From Bacteroidales bacterium UBA6851 (GTDB taxonomy: Bacteria; Bacteroidota; Bacteroidia; Bacteroidales; UBA932), in NCBI GenBank assembly GCA_002451795.1, contig DKDJ01000001.1, forward strand, positions 6,365 to 70,364: a stretch of DNA of 64,000 nt, given 5' to 3'. The notes under the pieces are model-generated. The model was not told the DNA's origin, did no database searches, and worked only from the letters and a program-made list of their open reading frames with translations. Positions 23,374 through 32,786 of this stretch are shown here, in pieces. How positions within the stretch are numbered: the stretch's first letter is position 1; the number at the start of each line of letters is the position of its first letter. The position numbers were made by a program, and so were the translations under genes.

Positions 23374-25206
23374 ATGAAAGCATTTTGGTCAATCCTGAGG
23401 GCATACGTCCCCCCATACAAGAAATATCTCGTAGGATCTGTCGTGATGAATATACTCTCGGCAGTTTTCAACGTCTTCTCCTTTTCTCTTCTAATTCCGA
23501 TTCTTCAGATTCTCTTTAATATATCGGACACCAGCTATGAGTTCATCCCCTGGCATAAAGGGATGACATTTGCTGACCTTACCAACAATGCCTATTGGTA
23601 CATTGATACCCTTATTGAAGCATCGAGTGCCGCCAGGGTACTGCTCGGGCTATGCCTGATCTTCTGCGCCATCGTGCTCGTCAAGACTGCATGTTATTTT
23701 GGCGCCGCGGCAGTAATGGTACCTATCCGCACCGGTATTGTCAAGGACATGAGGATGCAGATTTATGACAAAATCCTTTCTCTACCACTTGGATTCTTCA
23801 GTCAGGAAAGAAAAGGAGACATAATAGCGAGAATAAGCGGTGATGTACAGGAAGTGGAAAACTCCATTACCTCCACTATAGAGATGCTCATAAAGAACCC
23901 GATTCTCATCATCATCTATATGGCAGTACTCCTGATAATGTCATGGGAATTGACGCTTTTCACCATCCTATTTGCTCCTCTTATGGTATGGATAATGAGC
24001 ATAATAGGACGAAAACTCCGTGCTCATTCAGCAGAAGCCCAGAAATATTGGAGTGACACAATGAGCCAAGTGGAAGAAACACTAGGCGGACTCAGAATCA
24101 TCAAAGCCTTCCTCGCTGAAGGAAAGATGAGCTCGAGGTTCGAAGGCGTTACTGATGCCATGCGCAGGAAAAACAATCGCGTGGCAATCCGCCAGGCAAG
24201 TGCCCATCCTGTAAGTGAGTTTCTCGGCTCCACAATGATAGCCATAGTGCTATGGTTCGGAGGCACACTGATATTCAGTTCAAAGTCCGTCATTGACGCT
24301 CCTTCGTTCATGTCCTACATGGCTATATTGTATAGTGTAATTCAGCCAATAAAGGATCTCTCCAGAGCAGCATACGGCATTCCGAAAGGACTTGCATCCA
24401 TGGATAGGATCAATGCCATCCTTGAAGCCCAAAACCCCATCACAGAGTCCGCATCGCCAAAACACATCACTGATTTTAGCACATCCATTTCTTTCGAGAA
24501 CGTTTGCTTCAACTACGAGCAAGGTGGAAAGCAGATTCTAAAAGACATAAACCTGATTATCCCTAAAGGTCAGAATATCGCCATTGTTGGAGCAAGCGGA
24601 GCCGGAAAATCCACACTTGTAGATCTCATTCCTCGCTTTTACGATCCGGTATCCGGACGCATCACCATAGACGGAATTGATATTAAAGAAGTAAGTATCC
24701 GCGACTTAAGAAGCCTGATGGGTAATGTCAACCAGGATCCTATCCTGTTCAATGACACTATCTTTAACAACATCGCTTTCGGCGTTGAGAACGCTACCAT
24801 GGAACAGGTTGTTGCAGCAGCAAAGATTGCCAACGCGCACGAGTTCATCATGGAAAAAGAAAATGGATACAACACCAACATCGGAGATAGAGGACAGCTC
24901 CTCTCTGGCGGACAGCGCCAACGCATCAGCATAGCAAGAGCCATACTCAAAAACCCGCCTATTCTCATCCTTGACGAAGCCACAGCCTCCCTTGACACGG
25001 AATCAGAGCGAATGGTTCAGGAAGCTCTGGATTATCTAATGAGCAATAGGACTACCATTTCAATAGCCCACAGATTGAGCACTGTCAGAAAAGCAGACGA
25101 AATAATTGTGATGAACGAAGGACAGATAGTTGAGCGTGGCACCCACGACGAACTTATTCAGAAAAACGGATATTACAAGAAACTCTATGAAATGCAAGCT
25201 CTCTAA
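23374..25206 (+). CDS. ABC exporter with fused permease and ATPase (MsbA-like)
   Basis: A 610-residue half-transporter: six membrane helices in residues 1-330, then an ATPase domain with Walker A GASGAGKST (about 408-416), the Q-loop region MGNVNQDP, the signature LSGGQRQR (about 510-517), Walker B ILILDEATASLD and the switch His in IAHRLST. The order and size fit lipid-flippase exporters of the MsbA/LptB-independent group, which move lipid A core or other lipids across the inner membrane. The exact substrate is inferred. It overlaps the VanZ gene by 20 bases. Confidence 0.88.
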   Translation: MKAFWSILRAYVPPYKKYLVGSVVMNILSAVFNVFSFSLLIPILQILFNISDTSYEFIPWHKGMTFADLTNNAYWYIDTLIEASSAARVLLGLCLIFCAIVLVKTACYFGAAAVMVPIRTGIVKDMRMQIYDKILSLPLGFFSQERKGDIIARISGDVQEVENSITSTIEMLIKNPILIIIYMAVLLIMSWELTLFTILFAPLMVWIMSIIGRKLRAHSAEAQKYWSDTMSQVEETLGGLRIIKAFLAEGKMSSRFEGVTDAMRRKNNRVAIRQASAHPVSEFLGSTMIAIVLWFGGTLIFSSKSVIDAPSFMSYMAILYSVIQPIKDLSRAAYGIPKGLASMDRINAILEAQNPITESASPKHITDFSTSISFENVCFNYEQGGKQILKDINLIIPKGQNIAIVGASGAGKSTLVDLIPRFYDPVSGRITIDGIDIKEVSIRDLRSLMGNVNQDPILFNDTIFNNIAFGVENATMEQVVAAAKIANAHEFIMEKENGYNTNIGDRGQLLSGGQRQRISIARAILKNPPILILDEATASLDTESERMVQEALDYLMSNRTTISIAHRLSTVRKADEIIVMNEGQIVERGTHDELIQKNGYYKKLYEMQAL

Positions 25207-25600
25207 GGTATTGTTCAGGATATTGCTTGTGCTCTACATCGGAACCATTGCATTCCTATGTTTCGCAAAGCCAGACACCTTCCCTGCCGTTCACAAGTCT
25301 TTTCTTGGTATCCCGGCAGACAAAGCCGTGCATTTTCTTATGTTCTTTCCCCTCCCGATAATCGCATTCTTCGCCCTAGGCAGAAAAAACGGGAGCACAT
25401 TGGAGGTTGTCGGTTCCATTATTTCAGTGGCTGCGTTCTCCTGCGTTTTGGCAGGGATCACAGAAATAGTCCAGGGCACACTCCCCTATAGGTCGGAAGA
25501 TATCAACGATTTCAAGGCTGACTGTCTTGCCATAGTATTGGCAAGTATCGCCGTGCTTATAGTTCACCTTATACGAAGCAGAAAGAAACACCACAAATGA
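25187..25600 (+). CDS. VanZ-like membrane protein
   Basis: A 137-residue protein with four membrane segments. The second segment carries ADKAVHFLMFF and the fourth region DINDFKADCLA, the conserved VanZ-family pattern. The start at 25187 (MKCKLSKVLFR) gives the normal short N-terminus; upstream in-frame starts would lie within the exporter gene and lack hydrophobic character. VanZ proteins give low-level glycopeptide tolerance in Enterococcus, but most relatives have unknown roles in the envelope. It overlaps the exporter gene (20 bases) and the amidase gene (4 bases). Confidence 0.8.
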   Translation: MKCKLSKVLFRILLVLYIGTIAFLCFAKPDTFPAVHKSFLGIPADKAVHFLMFFPLPIIAFFALGRKNGSTLEVVGSIISVAAFSCVLAGITEIVQGTLPYRSEDINDFKADCLAIVLASIAVLIVHLIRSRKKHHK

Positions 25601-28476
25601 GAAACGCACTAAAGATACTATCATTATACGCCCTTTTACTCCTGTCATGCATCTCCACCCAAGCCGCACCTTTCTTGGACAAATACCAGCCGATATGCGA
25701 CAGTTTGAGTAGGCTCATGGTAGAAAGGACAAGTGTCGAGCAGGAACTTCACATCACAAAAGCTACCGTTTACAAAGATAGGATTGATCTCTACTTCAAC
25801 GCAGAACTATCGTTCTACCCTTGGCACAAAGACGATATCGAATGGTTCAGGCATAGCGTTGATACCCTCTTGAAGCACGAAGGAATCCACTACCGCAGCC
25901 GCAAGATAGTCTCCAACAGATACGAACTTTCAGAGCTAGCGCTTCCGGAACTCACTTTCGACGGGAATCCCGTTCCTTACTATGGTTCAGGTACAGACCC
26001 ACAGATGATAAATCAGGACAATAGGTTCATCACAAGAAACGATGAACGAAGATATCCGGGAGGCATGGATGGCAGAGTACTTGCTCTATGGCAGAGCCAC
26101 GGCAAATACTATGACGAGGACTCTGGAGAGTGGATTTGGCAGAGAGCCGCAGTACATAGGACGGTGGAGGATATGTACACACAGAGTTACGTACTTCCTC
26201 TACTCATGCCCATGCTGGAAAACTCAGGGGCGTATATAATATGTCCAAGAGAAAGAGACATACAGACTTCGGAAATCATCTGCGACAATGACCCCGCCTT
26301 CGCGGGCATAAGACAAGACGGCATAAGACTAAAAGGCTCTTACGAGGAGTATGGGAGCTGGGAAGAAGGAGGCATAGGATTCGCAGATTTCAAGCGCAGT
26401 TACCGTTTCAGCGACAACCCGTTCAAAGCTGGAACATCCAGAGCCGTACCATGCTCCGGAGCCAAGGCTGACGCATACGCCAAGTGGACCCCGGACTTTT
26501 CAGAGCGTGGAGAATACGCCGTGTACATATCCTATACCTCCCTTGAAAACAGCTCATCCCAGGCAAGATATACTGTCCACCATCTGGGTGGAGAAAGTCA
26601 TTTTACTGTCAACCAGAAAATCGGGGGCGGGACATGGATTTATCTCGGTACATTTGAGTTCGACAAAGGAGAGAAGGGATACGTCCTGCTGGACAACCGT
26701 GGAAAAGGCTCAGAATGCGTGAGCGCTGACGCTGTCAAGTTCGGCGGAGGCATGGGTAAACTGGAGAGAGAAGGCAAGTTGTCAGGTGTTCCAAGCTATA
26801 TGGAAGGCGCCCATTATTGGATGCAGTGGGCTGGTGTAGACAGTACCATCACGCGCAATTGGTCCACAGACTATACCAATGACTTTGCCACAAGAGGCTT
26901 GTGGACGCAAATGATGAAGGACGAAAAAGGCATTCCTGTGGATCTGTCGCTCGCTTTCCACACTGATGCAGGAACAGCATTGGCGGACAGTACCATCGGA
27001 ACACTGTCAATATATACGCTCCGCGCAGACTCGGAGAGGAAATTTCAGGACGGAAGAGACAGGATTCTGAGCAGGCTCCTGTGCGACTACGTACAGACTC
27101 AGGTGGTACGTGACATAAGGAAAAACTTCAATCCTACATGGAACCGTCGTGGAATTTGGGACAAGAGTTACAGCGAATGCAGGACGACTGGAGTTCCAGC
27201 CATGATTCTCGAGTTGCTCAGCCACCAGAATTTCAATGATATGAAACTGGGACTTGACCCAGCATTCAGATTCACCGTGTGCCGCTCCGTGTATAAGGGT
27301 ATCCTCAAGACATTGAGCCAATACTACAACAGACCTTATACCGTCCAGCCACTCCCAGTACACGCATTCTCAGCAACACTTTCACCTGATGGTGAAAACA
27401 TAATTCTTGAGTGGAAGCCTACCGAAGACATGGACGAGCCTACAGCAAGGAGCATCGGATACATAGTGAAAACGAGAATCGACGATGAAGGATTCGACAA
27501 CGGCATTGAGACTCTTTCCGAAAGAATAGAGATTCCTATACTCAAGGGGCATGTATATAGTTTCAAGATTGAGGCCTTCAATGAAGGTGGCAAGAGTTTC
27601 CCTTCAGAAGTATTGAGTGTGGGTTTACCGAGTGAAACCCCAAAGGGCAATATACTTATAGTCAATAATTTCACTAAAGTTTCAGCACCTGCCTGGATAG
27701 AAAATGACACCTTCTCCGGATTCAATGCTGGATATGATTCTGGTGTACCTTATATAAGGGATATTTCTTATATAGGAGAGAACTACGAATTCCAACCAAA
27801 TGCAGAATACATCGACAATGACTATCCTGGATTCGGTGCCACACACGATGACAAGGCGGGTCTTGTGGTAGCAGGCAATACCTTTGACTACGTGTCCGAC
27901 AGAGCCAGGATTTACCTTAGGAAAGGCTACTCCATCCAGTCAGCATCAGCAGAGGCCTTTGGAGAGCACGACTATTCGGGCATCAGCATGCTTGAACTTA
28001 TATGCGGCAAACAGGGAGGAGAGCAATACCCTATTTTCACCACTCAGACTATCAGCAAGATAGATACTCTCTCAAGCACAGGAGCAAATATCCTCATATC
28101 CGGATGCAACATCGCTTCCGAAGCGGAAGACAAAGCGTTTTGCGCCCGGGTACTTGGCTATCGGATGAGTTCACCAGATGCAAGCAGCAGCGACCACATT
28201 GGACCACTCAAATATGCCACAGAACTCAACTCTCAAGTCTACTCCATCGAGCGCCCTGACGGTCTTAAGCCGTCAAGCAGGCGCGGTGGAATATGGCTCC
28301 GATACGCAGGCAACGGACTTGGAGCAGCTGTATATAGCAACGAGGGTACATACAAAACGGTTTCCATAGGAATTCCTATAGAAACCGTCCTGTCATCAAA
28401 AGATCGCGAGCACCTTATAACTTCCGTTCTCGAGTATTTCGAGGGAAAGGAGACAAGCCCACAACTCAAGCGGTAG
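25597..28476 (+). CDS. Large secreted amidase-like protein with inserted golvesin-type domain and FN3
   Basis: A 959-residue protein with signal peptide ending STQA. Pieces of an N-acetylmuramoyl-L-alanine amidase (Amidase_3) fold are seen in two separated blocks: LALWQSHG and EDMYTQSYVLPLLMPMLENSGAYIICPRERD (about 163-230), then AFHTDAG (His455) and MILELLSHQNF (Glu539). Between them lies a golvesin C-terminal-like beta domain (about 290-395; AKWTPDFSERGEYAVYISY onward). A fibronectin-III-like domain (about 585-680) and a further C-terminal domain (to about 950) follow. Such proteins are often mislabelled xanthan lyase. Peptidoglycan cleavage is the likely activity. Its 3' end overlaps the convergent capD-like gene by 11 bases. 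Confidence 0.75.
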   Translation: MRNALKILSLYALLLLSCISTQAAPFLDKYQPICDSLSRLMVERTSVEQELHITKATVYKDRIDLYFNAELSFYPWHKDDIEWFRHSVDTLLKHEGIHYRSRKIVSNRYELSELALPELTFDGNPVPYYGSGTDPQMINQDNRFITRNDERRYPGGMDGRVLALWQSHGKYYDEDSGEWIWQRAAVHRTVEDMYTQSYVLPLLMPMLENSGAYIICPRERDIQTSEIICDNDPAFAGIRQDGIRLKGSYEEYGSWEEGGIGFADFKRSYRFSDNPFKAGTSRAVPCSGAKADAYAKWTPDFSERGEYAVYISYTSLENSSSQARYTVHHLGGESHFTVNQKIGGGTWIYLGTFEFDKGEKGYVLLDNRGKGSECVSADAVKFGGGMGKLEREGKLSGVPSYMEGAHYWMQWAGVDSTITRNWSTDYTNDFATRGLWTQMMKDEKGIPVDLSLAFHTDAGTALADSTIGTLSIYTLRADSERKFQDGRDRILSRLLCDYVQTQVVRDIRKNFNPTWNRRGIWDKSYSECRTTGVPAMILELLSHQNFNDMKLGLDPAFRFTVCRSVYKGILKTLSQYYNRPYTVQPLPVHAFSATLSPDGENIILEWKPTEDMDEPTARSIGYIVKTRIDDEGFDNGIETLSERIEIPILKGHVYSFKIEAFNEGGKSFPSEVLSVGLPSETPKGNILIVNNFTKVSAPAWIENDTFSGFNAGYDSGVPYIRDISYIGENYEFQPNAEYIDNDYPGFGATHDDKAGLVVAGNTFDYVSDRARIYLRKGYSIQSASAEAFGEHDYSGISMLELICGKQGGEQYPIFTTQTISKIDTLSSTGANILISGCNIASEAEDKAFCARVLGYRMSSPDASSSDHIGPLKYATELNSQVYSIERPDGLKPSSRRGGIWLRYAGNGLGAAVYSNEGTYKTVSIGIPIETVLSSKDREHLITSVLEYFEGKETSPQLKR

Positions 28477-30391
28477 CCTCTTCCCCAGAAGGTCTGTCGT
28501 ACTCGTGAAATTTGGAGTTGTTGGAAATATACTCTGGTACTATCTTCTTCATCAGTTTCACCATATCAGGGATAATCACCTGACGGCTAAGTGATTCAAG
28601 TTCGTCAACAGCCTTGTTGGCATCAGCATAGTTATACTCCCTCACCCTGGCAATACGTATCTTGGAGTGAGCCGTAGGCTCTGTATTCTCCACATTTGAA
28701 AGAACCTCCTCATAGAGTTTTTCACCAGGACGAAGTCCGGTATATACCACCTTGATATCCACATCCGGGACAAGTCCGGAAAGTTCTATCATTCTCCTTG
28801 CCAATTTATCAATCTTCACTGGTTTGCCCATGTCAAACACACAGATTCTGTTCTCGGTAGGAAGTGTAGCAGCCTCCATGACAAGCCGGCATGCCTCAGG
28901 AATGGTCATAAAGAAACGTACTATATTCTTGTCAGTTACAGTTACAGGACCACCTTTCTCTATCTGCTCTCGGAAGCGAGGAATAACAGAGCCATTGGAG
29001 CCAAGCACATTACCGAATCTCGTCGTGACAAACTTGGTATGCCCTTTAACTTCCCCGTTCTCCACGGCAAGTCCGAGACTCTGCACGTAAATCTCAGCAA
29101 GACGCTTGGTACACCCCATAATGTTGGTAGGATTTACGGCCTTGTCAGTTGAGATCATCACCATCTTGTCCACACCATACTCAATGCACTTGTTAGCGAC
29201 ATTTCTTGACCCCGCCACATTCACAAGCACAGCTTCGCAAGGGTTCTCTTCCATAAGAGGGACATGCTTATATGCTGCCGCATGGAACACCACCTGAGGT
29301 TTGTACGTGCGGAAGGCGAAATCAAGCCTATTGACATGCCTGACATCACCTATTATAGGCACAAAATCAAGCTGCGGAAATCTGGATTCAAGTTCAAGTC
29401 GAAGGTTATGCATAGGCGTTTCGGCATTGTCGAATAGGACAAGCCTGCTGATTCCAAATGTGGCAAGTTGCCTGCATAGTTCAGAACCAATGGATCCAGC
29501 AGCACCGGTCACCATTACCACCTTGTCCCTGAAATTATCCATGATGGCATCCATGGAAATCTTAATCTCGTCTCTTCCAAGCAGGTCCTCAATCTTCACC
29601 TCACGCACACCAAGATTTGGCTTCTGTCCTGAGAACTCATCAATTACTGGAGCGACAAGAACCTTAAGAGTATTCTTCGTGGCATAACTTACCATTTCAT
29701 CACGCTCAGAGAAAAGGCTCTCTTCAGAAGCGAAAATGATACCGCCAATAACCTGAGAGTCAGCTATCGCTTTCAACTCTTCCTCATTGTCAGCCACAAA
29801 CACAGGATTATCCACAAACCTTGCACTCTTTAGTTCTTTGTCCTTGGATAGAAATCCCACCACTTCATAGTGTTTAGAGCCACGAAGTCTGGTTACTATG
29901 GATATGGACTTATCTCCTACGCCATATACCAGCACTCTCATTCTCTTCTGTGCTTCCCTGACCTTGGACTTATATCCGTCGTACACAAGTATCATAAGCA
30001 GCCTGACAGTACACAATGCCACGATAGAAAGCAGGAAATCAGCAGCAAGCATTATGAACGCCGCCTGTGAATATAGTCTGAAAATCATGAAGAAGGCCCC
30101 GATTATCACTACCTTACACAGACAGGCAGCCGAATACAACAAGGTATCCTTGAATGTAAAGTGCCTGATTACGACCGAATAAGTCTTGAATACATAAAAC
30201 ATCAGGGCGGAGGCACCGACTGAAGTCACGCCCCATAGGATGGTAAAGAGTCTATTCTCCACGTCAGGAACATGGAAGAAGAAAGCCACCACGGCCACCG
30301 CAATGGAAGAAGCAAGCGAAATCACAAGATCCATAAGGAATACAAGCCTGCGATCCATGAAGCGGTGAGAGAAATAATCAAGTTTAAACAT
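28466..30391 (-). CDS. Membrane-bound nucleoside-diphosphate-sugar 4,6-dehydratase (CapD/WbpM-like)
   Basis: A 641-residue protein: four N-terminal membrane helices (about 15-130), a first Rossmann-like region (about 148-270), then the catalytic SDR domain with GAAGSIGSELCRQL (about 295-308), VFHAAAYKHVPLMEENP (about 367-383) and STDKAVNPTNIMGCTKR in the active-site region. This is the build of UDP-GlcNAc 4,6-dehydratases such as WbpM/PglF/CapD, used to make deoxy-amino sugars of capsule, O-antigen or glycoprotein glycans. It is the last gene of a minus-strand group with PAP2 and rfbB. Confidence 0.92.
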   Translation of the reverse strand: MFKLDYFSHRFMDRRLVFLMDLVISLASSIAVAVVAFFFHVPDVENRLFTILWGVTSVGASALMFYVFKTYSVVIRHFTFKDTLLYSAACLCKVVIIGAFFMIFRLYSQAAFIMLAADFLLSIVALCTVRLLMILVYDGYKSKVREAQKRMRVLVYGVGDKSISIVTRLRGSKHYEVVGFLSKDKELKSARFVDNPVFVADNEEELKAIADSQVIGGIIFASEESLFSERDEMVSYATKNTLKVLVAPVIDEFSGQKPNLGVREVKIEDLLGRDEIKISMDAIMDNFRDKVVMVTGAAGSIGSELCRQLATFGISRLVLFDNAETPMHNLRLELESRFPQLDFVPIIGDVRHVNRLDFAFRTYKPQVVFHAAAYKHVPLMEENPCEAVLVNVAGSRNVANKCIEYGVDKMVMISTDKAVNPTNIMGCTKRLAEIYVQSLGLAVENGEVKGHTKFVTTRFGNVLGSNGSVIPRFREQIEKGGPVTVTDKNIVRFFMTIPEACRLVMEAATLPTENRICVFDMGKPVKIDKLARRMIELSGLVPDVDIKVVYTGLRPGEKLYEEVLSNVENTEPTAHSKIRIARVREYNYADANKAVDELESLSRQVIIPDMVKLMKKIVPEYISNNSKFHEYDRPSGEEATA

Positions 30392-30411
30392 TATTAAATA
30401 ATATTAGGTTT

Positions 30412-31134
30412 TCAAAAGACAAAAGCGAGCGATGTGCACACCGCGCCGCTAACTGGGTCAACAGACGGGACAACCGCCACATCAAGTCCCAGCATTCTAT
30501 TTACAGGGCGAAGCAGCACCCGGGACAACTGCGCGCTCAAGATGCCTATGCCTGCGCCGGCCAATACGTCACTTAGCCAGTGCGCATCGTTATATAATCT
30601 GAGGACAGCCACAGCAGAGGCGGCAGAGTATGCGGCAATCCCCCATTTCCATCCATACTCGCACCTCACAAGTTCAGCACCAGCGAAAGCAAGAGCACAA
30701 TGCCCGGATGGGAAAGAACGGCTATCTGAGCCGTCAGGCCGAGGGGAATCAATTAATAACTTCATGCCCTTTCCAACTATGAAAACTGTAGCCAACGACA
30801 TAGATGTCTCAAGAAGTATATCTCTTGTGCCGTGCATGGACGGAACATCAAGAAAATTCAGACCCACAGCCATGGCAGCTGGAATGAATCTAAGGTATTC
30901 ATCAGCAGACGTTCCAAGAACCATACCGTCTTTTCCAAGAATGGCACTTCTGACAGGTACGTCAAAACTATCATGGGCTATACCGTGGATAAAAGCACCT
31001 GTTCCCACAAGAGCTGCCGGCACTATGAAATCGCGCATGCAGACACTATCTGCCACACCTACCCTCTGGGCATAAGCCTGTCGGGGAAAAGCCATGGCCA
31101 AGACAGCCGCTATCACCACAACAAGCCGTCTCAT
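30412..31134 (-). CDS. PAP2-superfamily membrane phosphatase
   Basis: A 240-residue membrane protein with signal-like N-terminus and the three PAP2 motifs: KLLIDSPRP (about 127-135), PSGH (about 144-147) and RLYNDAHWLSDVLAG (about 193-207), which includes the catalytic His and Asp. Members remove phosphate from lipid carriers or phosphatidic acid at the periplasmic face. Its position between rfbB (4-base overlap) and a capD-like gene suggests recycling of the undecaprenyl carrier used for surface polysaccharide, but this is inference. Confidence 0.88.
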   Translation of the reverse strand: MRRLVVVIAAVLAMAFPRQAYAQRVGVADSVCMRDFIVPAALVGTGAFIHGIAHDSFDVPVRSAILGKDGMVLGTSADEYLRFIPAAMAVGLNFLDVPSMHGTRDILLETSMSLATVFIVGKGMKLLIDSPRPDGSDSRSFPSGHCALAFAGAELVRCEYGWKWGIAAYSAASAVAVLRLYNDAHWLSDVLAGAGIGILSAQLSRVLLRPVNRMLGLDVAVVPSVDPVSGAVCTSLAFVF

Positions 31135-32273
31135 CTGCCGGAATACATATTCTCGTAGTATTTCTCGTACTCACCGCTGGTGACACGATCCATCCACTCC
31201 TGATTGTCAAGATACCACTTTACCGTCTTCTCAATACCTTCTTCAAACTGAAGGCTCGGCTCCCATCCAAGTTCCTTCTGGAGTTTGGTAGAGTCAATGG
31301 CGTACCTGGCATCGTGTCCAAGGCGGTCCGTTACGTAAGTGATAAGGTTCATGTCCTCACCCTCTGCGCGACCGAGCAGCCTATCCACAGTCTTGATAAC
31401 CACCTTGATGATATCGATATTCTTCCACTCGTTGAAACCACCTATGTTGTAAGTCTCTGCTATTGCGCCCTTGTGAAAGATGAGATCAATGGCTCTTGCA
31501 TGGTCCTCCACATACAGCCAGTCGCGCACGTTCTCCCCTTTCCCGTATACTGGAAGAGGCTTGCGGTGTCGGATGTTGTTTATGAAGAGTGGAATCAACT
31601 TCTCTGGAAACTGATACGGACCATAATTGTTCGAGCAGTTGGTCACGATGGTCGGCATGCCATAGGTATCATGAAAAGCTCGCACGAAGTGGTCGGACGA
31701 CGCCTTGGATGCACTGTATGGGCTATGAGGATTGTATTTGGTGGTTTCATAGAAAAAGTCCTCGCCGTATGCTTCGTGATGGCTGCTGCTGGAGGCCTTG
31801 GTCGTAAACGGTGGCTCTATCCCCTCCGGATGAGTCATCTTCAGCGCTCCATATACTTCATCAGTGGAGATATGATAGAACCTCTTTCCTTCGTACTTCT
31901 CCGGAAGGCTCTCCCAATAAATCTTCGCTGCCTGAAGGAGGCTGAGTGTTCCAAGCACATTTGTTCTTGCAAAAGTGAACGGATCCTTGATGCTCCTGTC
32001 CACGTGCGACTCTGCTGCAAGGTGTATGATGCCATCCACCTTTTCCTCCTCAAGTAACTTCAGTACAGAATCAAAATCGCAGATATCCATCCGGACAAAC
32101 TTATAGTTGGGCTTGTCCTCAATATCCTTGAGGTTTTCAAGATTCCCAGCGTATGTGAGTTTGTCAAGATTGATTATTCTATATTGAGGGTACTTGTTCA
32201 CGAACAAGCGTACCACGTGGCTGCCGATAAATCCGGCTCCTCCAGTTATTAGCAAAGATTTTTCGAATAGCAT
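31131..32273 (-). CDS. rfbB: dTDP-glucose 4,6-dehydratase
   Basis: A 380-residue SDR enzyme converting dTDP-glucose to dTDP-4-keto-6-deoxyglucose for rhamnose or other deoxysugars. NAD-binding GGAGFIGSHVV (about 11-21), STDEVYG (about 135-141), the catalytic YSASKASSDH (about 184-193) and the substrate region NNYGPYQFPEKLIP are intact; the length is slightly above the usual 350 because of an insertion around residues 155-175 (SSSSHHEAYGEDFFYE), also seen in Bacteroidetes versions. The rest of the rhamnose genes (rfbA, C, D) are not next to it. It overlaps the PAP2 gene by four bases. Confidence 0.94.
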   Translation of the reverse strand: MLFEKSLLITGGAGFIGSHVVRLFVNKYPQYRIINLDKLTYAGNLENLKDIEDKPNYKFVRMDICDFDSVLKLLEEEKVDGIIHLAAESHVDRSIKDPFTFARTNVLGTLSLLQAAKIYWESLPEKYEGKRFYHISTDEVYGALKMTHPEGIEPPFTTKASSSSHHEAYGEDFFYETTKYNPHSPYSASKASSDHFVRAFHDTYGMPTIVTNCSNNYGPYQFPEKLIPLFINNIRHRKPLPVYGKGENVRDWLYVEDHARAIDLIFHKGAIAETYNIGGFNEWKNIDIIKVVIKTVDRLLGRAEGEDMNLITYVTDRLGHDARYAIDSTKLQKELGWEPSLQFEEGIEKTVKWYLDNQEWMDRVTSGEYEKYYENMYSGR

Positions 32274-32297
32274 AAATGTTTATAGCTTGTAAAAGCA

Positions 32298-32305
32298 CAA
32301 AATTA
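32298..32305 (-). promoter_or_regulatory. -7 box TAATTTTG for rfbB
   Basis: On the minus strand these bases match TAnnTTTG, 24 bases before the rfbB ATG. It lies only two bases from the plus-strand -7 box of rnhA (32308-32315), so the two promoters are back to back and should interfere. Confidence 0.5.
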
Positions 32306-32307
32306 GT

Positions 32308-32315
32308 TAAATTTG
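32308..32315 (+). promoter_or_regulatory. -7 box TAAATTTG for rnhA
   Basis: Exact TAnnTTTG match. Only six bases separate it from the ATG at 32322, so transcription should begin at or next to the A of the start codon. A CTTG at 32286-32289 is 18 bases upstream. Confidence 0.6.
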
Positions 32316-32321
32316 CGGAGA

Positions 32322-32780
32322 ATGACAACTAGGGATACCATATATTTGTACACTGATGGTGCTGCAAGCGGCAACCCGGGTCCAGGTGGATTTGGGGTCG
32401 TCCTTAAATGCGGCACGCTGGCCAAGGAGATCTCGGGAGGCTTCACGCTTACTACCAACAACCGCATGGAACTTCTCGCTGTAATAGTCGGGCTTGAAGC
32501 CATCAAATGGAAAGGCGCGGAGGTAAAGGTCTTCAGCGATTCGACCTACGTTGTCAGCACAGTCAACAAAGGGTGGAAACGGAAGAAAAATCAGGATCTC
32601 TGGGAGAGATTTGACAAGATAGCCGCGGATTTCAGAGTCTCATTCGAATGGATAAAAGGGCACGCCGGTCATCCGGAGAATGAGCGTTGTGACAGACTTG
32701 CGGTACAAGCTTACACCCAGGGGCCTCTTGGCACAGACTCCGGATACATAGAAGGACAACAACAAGACACAACAAAATAG
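32322..32780 (+). CDS. rnhA: Ribonuclease HI
   Basis: A 152-residue enzyme that cuts RNA in RNA-DNA hybrids. All four active-site acids are visible: Asp in YTDGAASGNPGPGG (near residue 10), Glu in NNRMELLA (about 46), Asp in VFSDSTYV (about 69) and Asp in NERCDRLAV (about 125). A TTG three codons upstream falls inside the -7 box, so the ATG at 32322 is the real start. It is probably co-transcribed with pdxA six bases downstream. Confidence 0.95.
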   Translation: MTTRDTIYLYTDGAASGNPGPGGFGVVLKCGTLAKEISGGFTLTTNNRMELLAVIVGLEAIKWKGAEVKVFSDSTYVVSTVNKGWKRKKNQDLWERFDKIAADFRVSFEWIKGHAGHPENERCDRLAVQAYTQGPLGTDSGYIEGQQQDTTK

Positions 32781-32786
32781 TCAAAT

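Noticed and set aside
31314..32057. A 247-codon plus-strand open frame opposite rfbB
   Set aside because: Fully antisense to rfbB, whose motifs are intact; no promoter box precedes it.
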